NCBI GenBank assembly: GCA_007116095.1 | Contig: SKJD01000404.1 | Location: 1-7,694, forward strand | Source: Candidatus Hydrogenedentota bacterium | GTDB taxonomy: Bacteria > Hydrogenedentota > Hydrogenedentia > Hydrogenedentales > SCBR16-9 | DNA: 7,694 bases | Reading direction: 5' to 3' | In this document: piece after piece, positions 1 through 7,063 of the stretch | Position numbering within the stretch: position 1 is the stretch's first letter | Layout: the number at the start of each line of letters is the position of its first letter | Made by a program: the position numbers and the translations under genes | Notes under the pieces: generated by a model | What the model saw: only the letters and a program-made list of their open reading frames with translations | The model's database searches: none | What the model was told of the DNA's origin: nothing

Positions 1-109
1 AGAGCTGCGCGGCGGCAAATTCTCGAATATCGCCGAACGCTCTGGCCGGGCCCAGGACAAGGACGACGGCGGCGGCCTGGAGACCCTTCGCCGGGATGGC
101 TACATGTAA
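1..109 (+). CDS. cysD: Sulfate adenylyltransferase subunit 2 (CysD), C-terminal end only
   Basis: Only the last 35 complete codons are present; the gene enters from the left edge with its first full codon at position 2 and stops at TAA 107-109. The readable tail contains AERSGRAQDKD followed by a Gly-rich stretch and ends RRDGYM. This matches the conserved CysD C-terminus, which has the form ER-x-GR-x-x-D-x-D, then a Met/Leu-Glu segment, then R-x-GY-F/M. CysD is the PP-loop ATP pyrophosphatase-type subunit that transfers AMP from ATP to sulfate, making APS, in complex with the GTPase CysN. The cysN gene follows 139 bp downstream on the same strand, which supports the call. The last residue is Met where Phe is usual in the proteobacterial proteins I recall. 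The catalytic part lies outside the window and cannot be judged. Confidence 0.85.
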   Translation, partial: ELRGGKFSNIAERSGRAQDKDDGGGLETLRRDGYM

Positions 110-248
110 GTTGCCCGGCTTCGTTTTCTTCCCCGAGCTATCGAATATTCAGGACACGCACGGTTTCCCAGGCCTGGGGAGACCTAGATAAAGCACCGCG
201 TGACTTTCCGGAACACAGGCCCAAGGCTGAGAGAAAGACTGGACGACC

Positions 249-2078
249 ATGACCACTACCGCAACGGAAGCTGCGCCGCTCGATCAGAACAAGACCCGCG
301 ACCACATGGATGTGGTCATCGTGGGGCACGTGGACCATGGCAAGAGCACGGTGATTGGCCGCTTGATGGCCGACACGGGTTCACTGCCGGAAGGCAAGCT
401 GGAGCAGGTCAAGGCGATGTGCGCGGCCAATGCGCGCCCCTTCGAATACGCCTTCCTGCTGGACGCGCTTAAAAACGAGCAGGCCCAGGGCATCACCATT
501 GACACCGCGCGCTGTTTCTTCAAGACGCAGAAGCGCAATTACATCATCCACGACGCCCCCGGGCATATCGAGTTCCTGAAGAACATGGTGACCGGGGCCG
601 CCCGGGCCGAGGCCGCCCTGCTCGTGATCGACGCGGGCGAAGGCGTCCAGGAAAACAGCAAGCGCCACGGCTACATGGTTTCCATGTTGGGCATCAAGCA
701 ATTGGCCGTGCTGGTTAACAAGATGGACGCCGTCGACTACAGCCAGGACGTCTTCAACCGCATTCGCGAAGAATACCTGGCCTTTCTGGACCGCTTGGGC
801 GTGCACCCGACGGCCATGATTCCGGTCAGTGCGCGTGACGGGCACAACATCACGGAGCACTCCGAGAAGATGCCCTGGTACACGGGGATGTCGGTTTTGG
901 AGCAGGTGGATGCCTTCCAGAAACTCCGTGACGACGCCACACGCACCTTCCGCATGCCGGTGCAGGACATCTACAAGTTCACGGCGCAGGGCGACAACCG
1001 CCGCATCGTGGCCGGAACCATCTCGACCGGCACGATTCGAGTCGGGGACGAGGTGGTCTTCTACCCCTCCGGCAAAGAATCGGTGGTGAGCAGCATTGAA
1101 GCCTTCAATGCTCCGATAAAAACCAGTTCCGAGGTCGGGGACGCCACCGGCCTCACCCTCACCACCCAAATCTACATCAAGGCCGGTGAGTTGATGGCGA
1201 AGAAAGGCGATCCCCAGCCTTACGTCAGTCGTCGTTTCCGCGCCAACATGTTCTGGATGGGTCGGGCGCCCCTGATCAAGGGCAAGCAATACAAACTGAA
1301 GATTGGCGCGACCAATGTACCCGCGGAGCTGGCCGATGTCGTGAGTGTGCTGGACGCCTCCGAATTGAGCACCGTCGAAAACAAGGAGCAGGTGGATCGG
1401 CATGACGTGGCGGAGATCATCATCGAGACCCGTCGCCCCGTGGCCTTTGACCGCCGCAACGATCTGGAACCCACCGGTCGCTTTGTGATTGTGGATGAAC
1501 ATGAAATCGCGGGCGCCGGGGTCATCCTGACGCAGGTCGATGAAGATGACTCCGTAATGATGGACCATATCCGGGATCGGGAATTTACCTGGGAAACCGG
1601 GCACATCGACAACGAAGCGCGGCTAGCCCGGAACAAGAACCAGGGCAAATTGCTCGTGCTCCACGGTGTCTACGGTTGCAGCAAGCGCCGGGTGGCCAAG
1701 CAGTTGGAGAAGGTGCTCTTCGAGCAAGGCTACAACACCTATTACTTCGGCATTTCCAACTACTTTGAAGAGCTGGACCACGACAGCCGCATGCGGGAAA
1801 TGGGCCGTGAGCTGCACCTGGAGAAGCTGGGCAACCTGGCCCGGGTGATGGCGGATGCGGGCTTACTGCTCATTACCACGGTGACCGACGCCGACGACTT
1901 TGACCTTGACAACCTGCGGCGTCTGAACGAGCCGAACGACATCTTTGTGGTCAATATCGGCGAGAATGTCTTCTCCGAGTTCCCGATAGATGTGCAGCTC
2001 CCCTACCGTCCGGACATGGACATGGCCATTGAGACCATCGTCGAAAAACTACGGGAACGGAATATCTTGACGGACTAA
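249..2078 (+). CDS. cysN: Sulfate adenylyltransferase subunit 1 (CysN GTPase) fused to a degenerate APS-kinase-like domain
   Basis: This 609-residue protein is the GTP-hydrolysing regulatory subunit that drives APS synthesis by CysD. Visible GTPase motifs are G1 GHVDHGKST (residues 26-34), the G2-region segment AQGITID (79-85), G3 DAPGH (102-106), G4 NKMD (157-160) and G5 SAR (194-196). EF-Tu-like beta-barrel domains follow to about residue 440. Plain CysN is about 475 residues; the extra part (about 445-609) has the order of an APS kinase (CysC), as in NodQ/CysNC fusions. It keeps the LEKxLFEQGY helix and the ADAGLLLI strand. However, the P-loop position reads GVYGCSKRR (473-481) instead of GLSGxGKST, and the DGDN position reads GISN (501-504), so kinase activity is unlikely. 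ATG 249 is the first start after an in-frame TGA at 228-230. Its ribosome binding site is weak (GAGAAAG at 231-237, or GGACG at 241-245). It is probably co-transcribed with cysD. The GTPase assignment is strong; the role of the tail is unknown. Confidence 0.92.
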   Translation: MTTTATEAAPLDQNKTRDHMDVVIVGHVDHGKSTVIGRLMADTGSLPEGKLEQVKAMCAANARPFEYAFLLDALKNEQAQGITIDTARCFFKTQKRNYIIHDAPGHIEFLKNMVTGAARAEAALLVIDAGEGVQENSKRHGYMVSMLGIKQLAVLVNKMDAVDYSQDVFNRIREEYLAFLDRLGVHPTAMIPVSARDGHNITEHSEKMPWYTGMSVLEQVDAFQKLRDDATRTFRMPVQDIYKFTAQGDNRRIVAGTISTGTIRVGDEVVFYPSGKESVVSSIEAFNAPIKTSSEVGDATGLTLTTQIYIKAGELMAKKGDPQPYVSRRFRANMFWMGRAPLIKGKQYKLKIGATNVPAELADVVSVLDASELSTVENKEQVDRHDVAEIIIETRRPVAFDRRNDLEPTGRFVIVDEHEIAGAGVILTQVDEDDSVMMDHIRDREFTWETGHIDNEARLARNKNQGKLLVLHGVYGCSKRRVAKQLEKVLFEQGYNTYYFGISNYFEELDHDSRMREMGRELHLEKLGNLARVMADAGLLLITTVTDADDFDLDNLRRLNEPNDIFVVNIGENVFSEFPIDVQLPYRPDMDMAIETIVEKLRERNILTD

Positions 2079-2492
2079 GCGTCGGACGCGGTCTGTACAA
2101 GCGCCAAGGAATTTCAAGTAGCGCCACGTGCTCAGGATGCATATTCCCGGCCGTGGTGTTACTGTGTGCCCTGCCAAGGCATGACTGGCCCGGGCTGCGC
2201 CTGCCAGGCGGAAAGCGCCTGCGAATTGACTGATTGATGCCTTTCCGGGTACTATTATGCCCTCTTGGCGGCATGGCTCCTCCTCTCCCATACACGATAA
2301 AAGTACCCTGACAGAGCAACTTTGAGGCGGAGGTATGTCGGGCGCACGAACCGGAATAAACGCCGGGGACTTGCCGAAAACATATCCTTGACGCATAACC
2401 CATAATATATTGACATTATTTACCGAGATCGTCCATCGCTTTGACAGCCTTGGACAGCCAACCCCAGTTATCTGATTATCTGAAAGGCCAAA
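2079..2492. other. Intergenic region between cysN and aspS, no convincing gene
   Basis: The 414 bases hold no reading frame with recognisable protein character. Frames open on the minus strand across this stretch run into both flanking genes and have a composition unlike real proteins. Visible structure includes a 6-bp hairpin CAGGCG/CGCCTG with loop GAAAG at 2205-2221, which lacks a following T tract, so I see no clear rho-independent terminator for cysN. A 7-bp inverted repeat GGGTACT/AGTACCC (2247-2253 with 2302-2308) encloses a smaller ATGCC/GGCAT hairpin (2257-2261 with 2270-2274). The last 90 bases turn AT-rich and probably carry the aspS promoter. No tRNA or known riboswitch was recognised. 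Confidence 0.6.
2371..2446 (+). promoter_or_regulatory. Probable aspS promoter region, exact elements uncertain
   Basis: This AT-rich stretch contains several -35-like hexamers: TTGCCG 2371-2376, TTGACG 2388-2393, TTGACA 2410-2415 and TTGACA 2441-2446. AT-rich hexamers CATAAT (2401-2406) and TATATT (2406-2411) could act as -10 boxes. No pair combines two good hexamers with a 16-18 bp spacer: the best-spaced pair, TTGCCG with CATAAC at 2394-2399, has 17 bp but a poor -10 box. The region sits just upstream of the aspS ribosome binding site in otherwise GC-rich DNA, so a promoter here is likely, but its position cannot be fixed by eye. Confidence 0.3.
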
Positions 2493-4280
2493 ATGCATCC
2501 ATTTCGTACCCATCACTGCGCTGCGTTGCACCAGGACCACGTCAAGCAAGAAGTGCGCCTGTCGGGCTGGGTTCACCGCAAGCGGGATCATGGCGGAATA
2601 TTGTTTATCGACCTGCGCGACCACTACGGGCTGACACAAATCGTCATCAACCCGGAGCAGGACTTCTTTGACGCAGCCTCACGGGTGCGCCCGGAGAGCG
2701 TGATTACGGTGACGGGCGAAGTCGTGGCGCGTACCCCGGAGACCGTCAACGATCACCTGGCGACCGGCCATATCGAAGTGGTCGTGGCGACCTTTCATGT
2801 GGAGTCCCACGCGGATCAACTGCCCTTCCCTGTCAACCAGGAAACCGACAGTCCCGAGGACATGCGCCTGGAAAACCGCTTCCTGGACCTGCGCCGGGAG
2901 AAGATGCACCAAAACATCATCCTGCGCTCGCAGACCTGCGCCCTGGTGCGGAAGCACCTGACCGAAGAAGAAGATTTCGTAGAGTACCACACGCCAATTC
3001 TGACCAGTTCCTCACCGGAAGGTGCGCGGGACTACCTCGTGCCCAGCCGCCTCTACCCCGGCAAATTTTACGCGCTGCCCCAGGCGCCACAGCAGTTCAA
3101 GCAGTTGCTGATGGTCTCCGGCTTCGACAAGTACTTCCAGATTGCCCCGTGCTTCCGGGATGAAGACTCCCGCGCCGACCGCAGCCCCGGCGAGTTCTAC
3201 CAGATCGATATGGAGATGTCCTTCATCACCCAGGACGACCTATTCGCAGTGTTGGAGCGCATGCTGGTACGCATCTTTAAGGAGCTCTCGAACAAGCGCA
3301 TCGTCGCCGAGGTCTTCCCGCGCATCCCCTATCTGGAGGCCATGGAAAAATACGGCAGCGACAAGCCGGACATCCGCTACGGCCTGGAGATGGTGGACTG
3401 CACCGACCTCTTCGCCAACTGCGAACTCAAGGTCTTCAGCAGCCAGGTGGGCTCGGGTGGCGCCGTCAAGGCGATCAACGCCAAGGGCGCCGCGGACCAG
3501 TCCCGGAAATTCTTTGATGACGCCGAGGCTTTCGCCAAGCGGGAAGGCGCCAAGGGGCTGGCCTGGGTCGCCTACCGCAACGGCGAGATGAAAGGCCCCA
3601 TCGTCAAGTTCCTGAGCGACGCGGAAAAGCAGGGGCTTATCGAGCGGATGGGCCTGGAAGACGGCGACGCGCTTTTCTTCGGCGCCGGTCCCCGTAATAA
3701 CACCAACGAGCTGCTGGGCAAGGTGCGCGGCTATCTCGCCCGGGCGCTGGATATCATCGACAACAGCATCGTCTCTTTCTGCTGGATCGTGGATTTCCCG
3801 ATGTTCGAGTGGAACGAAGACGAAAAGAAGGTGGACTTCTCGCATAACCCCTTCTCCATGCCCCAGGGCGACATGGAGGCCCTGGAAACCCAGGACCCAC
3901 TGGATGTGCTCGCCTACCAATATGACATTGTCTGTAACGGCATCGAGCTCTCCTCGGGCGCCATCCGTAACCACCGCCCCGAGGTGATGCTGAAGGCTTT
4001 CGAAATTGCGGGCTACGACCGGCACACCGTCGAGTCCAAGTTTCCGGCCTTGTGGAAGGCCTTCCACTACGGGGCGCCTCCGCACGGTGGCATCGCCCCC
4101 GGCCTCGACCGCATCGTCATGCTGCTGGCCGACGAGCCAAACATCCGCGAGGTAATCGCGTTCCCGCTGAACCAGAAGGCGCAGGACATGTTGATGAACG
4201 CGCCGAGCGATGTCTTCCCCAAACAACTGGAAGAGCTGCATCTGGAGATCAAATACCCGCCGGAACTCGAACAGCGTTAA
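2493..4280 (+). CDS. aspS: Aspartyl-tRNA synthetase, bacterial class II type, possibly non-discriminating (Asp/Asn)
   Basis: This cytoplasmic enzyme attaches aspartate to tRNA-Asp. Its 595 residues match the usual length of bacterial AspRS. The N-terminal OB-fold anticodon-binding domain starts near residue 18 and contains [11 protein letters not shown] (25-35). Class II motif 2 is seen as [18 protein letters not shown] (220-237), and motif 3 as [13 protein letters not shown] (533-545). The bacterial insertion (GAD-like) domain lies between about 285 and 425. The C-terminus, with LEELHLEI, is the normal family ending. ATG 2493 is preceded by AAAGG at 2483-2487, five bases upstream, which fixes the start. 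A strong terminator follows at 4337-4370, so aspS is probably a single-gene transcript. In characterised AspRSs, His rather than Leu in the RRRDHGG-type loop goes with non-discriminating enzymes that also charge tRNA-Asn. Residue 33 here is His, so a dual-specificity enzyme feeding GatCAB is possible but unproven. Confidence 0.97.
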   Translation: MHPFRTHHCAALHQDHVKQEVRLSGWVHRKRDHGGILFIDLRDHYGLTQIVINPEQDFFDAASRVRPESVITVTGEVVARTPETVNDHLATGHIEVVVATFHVESHADQLPFPVNQETDSPEDMRLENRFLDLRREKMHQNIILRSQTCALVRKHLTEEEDFVEYHTPILTSSSPEGARDYLVPSRLYPGKFYALPQAPQQFKQLLMVSGFDKYFQIAPCFRDEDSRADRSPGEFYQIDMEMSFITQDDLFAVLERMLVRIFKELSNKRIVAEVFPRIPYLEAMEKYGSDKPDIRYGLEMVDCTDLFANCELKVFSSQVGSGGAVKAINAKGAADQSRKFFDDAEAFAKREGAKGLAWVAYRNGEMKGPIVKFLSDAEKQGLIERMGLEDGDALFFGAGPRNNTNELLGKVRGYLARALDIIDNSIVSFCWIVDFPMFEWNEDEKKVDFSHNPFSMPQGDMEALETQDPLDVLAYQYDIVCNGIELSSGAIRNHRPEVMLKAFEIAGYDRHTVESKFPALWKAFHYGAPPHGGIAPGLDRIVMLLADEPNIREVIAFPLNQKAQDMLMNAPSDVFPKQLEELHLEIKYPPELEQR

Positions 4281-4336
4281 GTCGGTCTCCCCCGGGGCCC
4301 TTCCCCGAACCAACCAACAATATCGACATACACCAC

Positions 4337-4370
4337 CGCTCCCCTGCACACCGCACGGGAGCGTTTTTTT
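4337..4370 (+). terminator. Rho-independent terminator of aspS
   Basis: A 7-bp perfect stem, CGCTCCC (4337-4343) with GGGAGCG (4357-4363), is followed directly by seven T residues (4364-4370). After a C-C mismatch the loop can extend the stem by TGC/GCA (4345-4347 with 4353-4355). It lies 57 bases after the aspS stop, in the right orientation. Confidence 0.93.
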
Positions 4371-4421
4371 GTGTGTAGTTCTAACATTACCGGTCAAGCA
4401 GACTGGTTATGTGGTGTTTTT

Positions 4422-4484
4422 GGGTGGGGGAAGCGAAGCCATGTGTTTCCATGGGGACTTGGGCTTACACCCATCCCCCCTCCC
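4422..4484. repeat. Imperfect long inverted repeat (stem-loop)
   Basis: GGGTGGGGG (4422-4430) can pair with CCCCCTCCC (4476-4484), with a single T-T mismatch. Inside, AAGCC (4436-4440) can pair with GGCTT (4462-4466), or alternatively CCATG (4439-4443) with CATGG (4450-4454). The G-rich and C-rich arms make this stand out from its surroundings. No T tract follows, so it is not a standard terminator. Whether it is a mobile repeat, a structured RNA or chance is not clear. Confidence 0.4.
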
Positions 4485-4609
4485 CGAAGGAGATAGCATA
4501 TTTAGCATTTATGTAGATTCTGTGCTTGTCGCAGCCTCGAATTATGGCGTTCGCGCAAGAAGCGCAGGCAATGAATCAGCAAACTGCTGCGTGCGCATTA
4601 CGGAGTAGA

Positions 4610-4636
4610 TTTTCCGTGTTTTCCGTGATTTCCGGG
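4610..4636. repeat. Three tandem 9-bp units, TTTTCCGTG type
   Basis: Two identical units TTTTCCGTG (4610-4618 and 4619-4627) are followed by a diverged copy ATTTCCGGG (4628-4636). They end 25 bases before the -35 box of the next gene. The arrangement could be a direct-repeat operator, or one copy of an intergenic repeat spread in the genome. Confidence 0.6.
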
Positions 4637-4661
4637 ATAAAACGCCGCGTAGGGTAAATAA

Positions 4662-4690
4662 TTGCATCGGGTAGTGTCAGGCCGTATACT
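4662..4690 (+). promoter_or_regulatory. Sigma70-type promoter of the HNH endonuclease gene
   Basis: TTGCAT (4662-4667) and TATACT (4685-4690) are separated by exactly 17 bp. Both are close to the sigma70 consensus (TTGACA/TATAAT), with five of six matches in the -10 box and four of six in the -35 box. Transcription would start near 4697, leaving a leader of about 37 bases before ATG 4734. Confidence 0.7.
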
Positions 4691-4733
4691 TAATGACGAT
4701 TTCTGGCTGTGACACGCTTCATAGGGGCTCCCC

Positions 4734-5321
4734 ATGCTGGACACACGCGTACTTGTGTTAAACAAGTCGTGGGTGGCAGTCAACGTGGCTTCCGCCAAGC
4801 GGGCATTGGTGATGTTGTACCAGGGCCAAGCCCGGGTGGTGCATCCGGCCGACTACGCCATCTACGATTTTGAGGACTGGTGCGATCTCTCGCAATTGGA
4901 CATCGTCACCGGCAATGGGAATCCCCGTGTCATCCACACCCCCGCCTTGAAGATTGTCTTGCCGGAAATCATCATCCTGAGCATGTTCAACGGCTTCATC
5001 CGGCGTGAGGTACAGTTTTCCCGCCGCAACATCTTCGTCCGGGATCAGCACCGCTGTCAATACTGCGGGAAGCGCTTCGCCAAAAATGAACTCAGCCTCG
5101 ACCACGTCATCCCCCGCTCCCGGGGTGGCCGTGAAACCTGGGACAACCTGGTGTCGGCCTGCCTGCACTGCAATGTCAAAAAGGGCAACCGCACCCCCGA
5201 GGAGGCCAACATGCGCCTCATCCACAAGCCCCGGAAACCGGTCTGGCTACCGCGTTTCGGATCGCCGCTGGAGAAGGACGAGATGCACAGTTGGAAGCGT
5301 TTCCTGAAGACCCACCGCTAA
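4734..5321 (+). CDS. HNH endonuclease family protein with zinc-ribbon cysteines
   Basis: This 195-residue protein has two parts. The N-terminal half (1 to about 95) begins with LVLNKSWVAVNV and contains RALVMLYQGQARVV, the conserved opening of a widespread family of small bacterial HNH proteins of unknown biological role. The C-terminal half (about 100-155) is the HNH nuclease fold: CQYC (108-111), DH (123-124), N138 of the NLV segment, and CLHCN (143-147). The four cysteines would bind a structural zinc ion, and DH, Asn and the final motif form the beta-beta-alpha metal catalytic site. All these residues are intact, so nuclease activity is plausible. ATG 4734 is supported by AGGGG at 4723-4727, six bases upstream. 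The gene has its own promoter and no restriction methylase, toxin partner or phage gene beside it in this window. The real substrate (DNA nicking, repair or defence) cannot be read from sequence. Confidence 0.88.
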   Translation: MLDTRVLVLNKSWVAVNVASAKRALVMLYQGQARVVHPADYAIYDFEDWCDLSQLDIVTGNGNPRVIHTPALKIVLPEIIILSMFNGFIRREVQFSRRNIFVRDQHRCQYCGKRFAKNELSLDHVIPRSRGGRETWDNLVSACLHCNVKKGNRTPEEANMRLIHKPRKPVWLPRFGSPLEKDEMHSWKRFLKTHR

Positions 5322-5367
5322 ATCCATACTGTTTCCCACCGCAACAACCGTGCAAAAGCTACGCATG

Positions 5368-5460
5368 GCCCGGTGTATTCATGTAAACACCCCGGGCGAT
5401 TCTCCTGCCCGACCCGATACCCAAGCGTTTTGGAATAAATAGCAGGTCCGGGTGTTTTTG
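5368..5460 (+). promoter_or_regulatory. Possible terminator or attenuator between the HNH gene and zwf
   Basis: Segment 1, GCCCGGTGT (5368-5376), can pair with segment 2, ACACCCCGGGC (5387-5397), with a two-C bulge. Segment 2, read from AAACACC at 5385, can instead pair with segment 3, CCGGGTGTTT (5448-5457), with a single C bulge. Segment 3 runs into TTTTT, then GTTGT. Thus 1:2 and 2:3 are mutually exclusive, and 2:3 ends in a T tract. The simplest reading is a weak terminator for the HNH transcript; an attenuator controlling zwf is a more speculative one. Confidence 0.4.
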
Positions 5461-5488
5461 TTGTCATATAGAATTGTGCAAAATCGAC

Positions 5489-5519
5489 TTGTAGCGCCCA
5501 CCGGCGCTGCGTGTACTAT
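5489..5519 (+). promoter_or_regulatory. Weak candidate zwf promoter
   Basis: TTGTAG (5489-5494) and TGTACT (5512-5517) are 17 bp apart, and TACTAT (5514-5519) overlaps as an alternative -10 box. Both boxes match consensus poorly. If real, transcription would start at or next to the ATG at 5525, giving a leaderless message. Another candidate, TTGTCA at 5461-5466, has no good -10 partner. The zwf promoter is therefore unresolved. Confidence 0.2.
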
Positions 5520-5524
5520 TAAGG

Positions 5525-7063
5525 ATGACCCCCTTGAAGGTTTTAGAAAAAGACAAACGAACCAGCATCAACCGGGACGAGCCGCTCTGTATCATTGTCA
5601 TCGGCGCCTCGGGGGACCTGGCCATACGTAAAATTTTCCCGGCCCTGTTTTCCCTCTTCTGTCAGGATTTACTGCCCAAGGACTTTCATATCGTCGGATT
5701 TGCCCGCACAACGATGAGCGACGAAGCGTTCCGGGAGCGCGTCAACACCAAACTGACCTGCCGCTATGTCCCGGGTGAGCGCTGTGATCAGTTGATGGCA
5801 GCGTTTCTCGAGCGCTTCAGCTATCTCTCCGGCAACTACGACGATTCCGAGTCGTTCAAGCAGTTGTACCAGAAGCTGGACAGCCTGGACGCCAGCCGCC
5901 AGGAGAACCGGCTCTTTTATATGTCTATCCCCCCCTTCCTCTTCCTGGACGTGGCCCATGCATTGGCCGACGCCGGCCTGGTGCATCGCAAGGACTCTGA
6001 AGGCTGGTCGCGGGTGGTGATTGAGAAGCCTTTCGGCAGTGACCGCAACAGCTCCGACGAGCTGACCGAAAGTATGGGCAAGGTCTTCACCGAGGAGCAG
6101 ACCTACCGCATCGATCACTACCTGGGCAAAGAGGTTATCCAGAACCTGATGGTGCTGCGCTTCGCCAACCTCATCTTTGATCCCATCTGGAACCGCGCTC
6201 ATATCGAGAGCGTGCACATCTCCTGGATGGAAGACCTGGGCCTGGAAGGACGGGCGGGCTATTTCGAGGACTACGGCATCATCCGGGACGTCATGCAGAA
6301 CCACCTCTTGCAGATGGTGGCGCTGGTGGCGATGGAGCAGCCGCTCAGCCTCCACTCGCAGCATGTACGCGACGAGAAGGTAAAGGCCCTGCGCGCCATT
6401 CCGCCGCTGAAGTTGAGCGATATGGTGGTCGGACAGTACAGCGCGGGCGCCCACAAGGGCCGTCAGCACTTCGGCTATCTGGAGGAAGATGGCGTAAACT
6501 CGGAATCGATCACCCCGACCTACGCCTGCGGGGTACTGCATGTCCGCAACCGGCGCTGGGACGGCGTGCCTTTCATGGTGCAGGCGGGCAAGGCGCTCGG
6601 CGACAACAAGACGGAAATCCGCATCCAGTTCCGCTCGGTGCCGGGCAACATCTTCGGCAAGGCGGGCAAGGCGCTGGGGAATAACGAGCTGGTCATCCGC
6701 GTGCAACCAGACGCTGGCATGTCACTGCGCATCACCAACAAGGCCCCGGGTCTGGGGATCGCGTTGCTGGAAAGCGACCTGGACCTGCGCTACGACGCCG
6801 CCTTCAAGGTGGTAATCCCGGACGCGTATGAATCGCTCCTGCTGGATGTGGTGGAAGGCGACAAGAGCCTCTTCATTCGTTCCGACGAGCTCGAAGCCGC
6901 CTGGGACATCTTCACCCCGGCGCTACACCAACTTGAAACAGAGCAGATTAAACCAGAGGCTTACCCCTTCGGCAGTTCCGGCCCGCAAGTGGCTAAAGCC
7001 CTCGCCTCGCGGTACAATATCCGCTGTCAGTCGACGCTCAAGCCGGAGGAAGAAGCGGAGTAA
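5525..7063 (+). CDS. zwf: Glucose-6-phosphate 1-dehydrogenase
   Basis: This enzyme oxidises glucose 6-phosphate to 6-phosphoglucono-1,5-lactone with NAD(P)+, the first step of the oxidative pentose phosphate and Entner-Doudoroff pathways. Its 512 residues fit the family (about 480-515). The dinucleotide-binding motif [10 protein letters not shown] is at 27-36, the substrate-lysine motif EKPFG at 167-171, and the signature RIDHYLGKE at 195-203, with the catalytic His at 198. The N-terminal Rossmann domain and the large C-terminal beta+alpha domain are both complete. The start is ambiguous: ATG 5525 directly follows AAGG with no spacer, whereas TTG 5534 lies eight bases after AAGGA (5521-5525) and would be better placed. 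The difference is three residues. An in-frame 16-nt duplication encodes AGKALG twice (about 354-359 and 380-385). The next gene, pgl, encodes the following enzyme, so the two are likely expressed together despite the 170-bp gap. The stop codon overlaps the first of a row of palindromes. Confidence 0.97.
   Translation: MTPLKVLEKDKRTSINRDEPLCIIVIGASGDLAIRKIFPALFSLFCQDLLPKDFHIVGFARTTMSDEAFRERVNTKLTCRYVPGERCDQLMAAFLERFSYLSGNYDDSESFKQLYQKLDSLDASRQENRLFYMSIPPFLFLDVAHALADAGLVHRKDSEGWSRVVIEKPFGSDRNSSDELTESMGKVFTEEQTYRIDHYLGKEVIQNLMVLRFANLIFDPIWNRAHIESVHISWMEDLGLEGRAGYFEDYGIIRDVMQNHLLQMVALVAMEQPLSLHSQHVRDEKVKALRAIPPLKLSDMVVGQYSAGAHKGRQHFGYLEEDGVNSESITPTYACGVLHVRNRRWDGVPFMVQAGKALGDNKTEIRIQFRSVPGNIFGKAGKALGNNELVIRVQPDAGMSLRITNKAPGLGIALLESDLDLRYDAAFKVVIPDAYESLLLDVVEGDKSLFIRSDELEAAWDIFTPALHQLETEQIKPEAYPFGSSGPQVAKALASRYNIRCQSTLKPEEEAE

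Larger units (their letters stand above)
4371..4661. other. Intergenic region between aspS terminator and HNH gene promoter, no gene seen
   Basis: I see no protein-coding gene or tRNA in these 291 bases. The one open + frame crossing the stretch begins inside aspS and its translation resembles nothing known. The segment contains an imperfect long stem-loop (4422-4484), a triple 9-bp tandem repeat (4610-4636) and a small CAGCA/TGCTG hairpin near 4578-4590. Base composition is more AT-rich than the flanking genes from about 4490 onward, as expected for non-coding DNA. A decayed gene or a small RNA cannot be excluded. Confidence 0.55.

Noticed and set aside
167..178. 12-bp perfect palindrome CCCAGGCCTGGG between cysD and cysN
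   Set aside because: It is short, has no loop or T tract, and one such palindrome in GC-rich DNA can arise by chance. It could be an operator, but nothing else supports it.
381..1604. A 407-codon open frame on the minus strand opposite cysN
   Set aside because: It mirrors the codon bias of the GC-rich cysN gene. Its product is rich in His, Val, Gly and Asp without any recognisable domain, whereas the + strand has full GTPase motifs.
2079..2492. A T-box or other amino-acid-sensing leader for aspS
   Set aside because: I could not find a T-box consensus or a convincing terminator/antiterminator pair, so naming one is not supported.
2049..2639. A 196-codon minus-strand frame covering the cysN-aspS gap
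   Set aside because: It overlaps the end of cysN and the start of aspS, has no recognisable domain, and its composition is not protein-like.
3240..4397. A 385-codon open frame on the minus strand opposite aspS
   Set aside because: Same antisense shadow effect; it runs across the aspS terminator and has no known motifs.
4210..4608. A 132-codon + strand frame from inside aspS into the next gap
   Set aside because: It starts out of frame within aspS, runs through the terminator hairpin, and shows no family motif.
5352..5367. GCAAAAGCTACGCATGG-like string resembling the zwf-pgl palindrome edge
   Set aside because: Only part of the motif (GCTACGC) is shared and there is no stem, so it may be coincidence.
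5669..6706. A 345-codon open frame on the minus strand opposite zwf
   Set aside because: Antisense shadow of zwf with a low-complexity His/Val/Leu-rich product.
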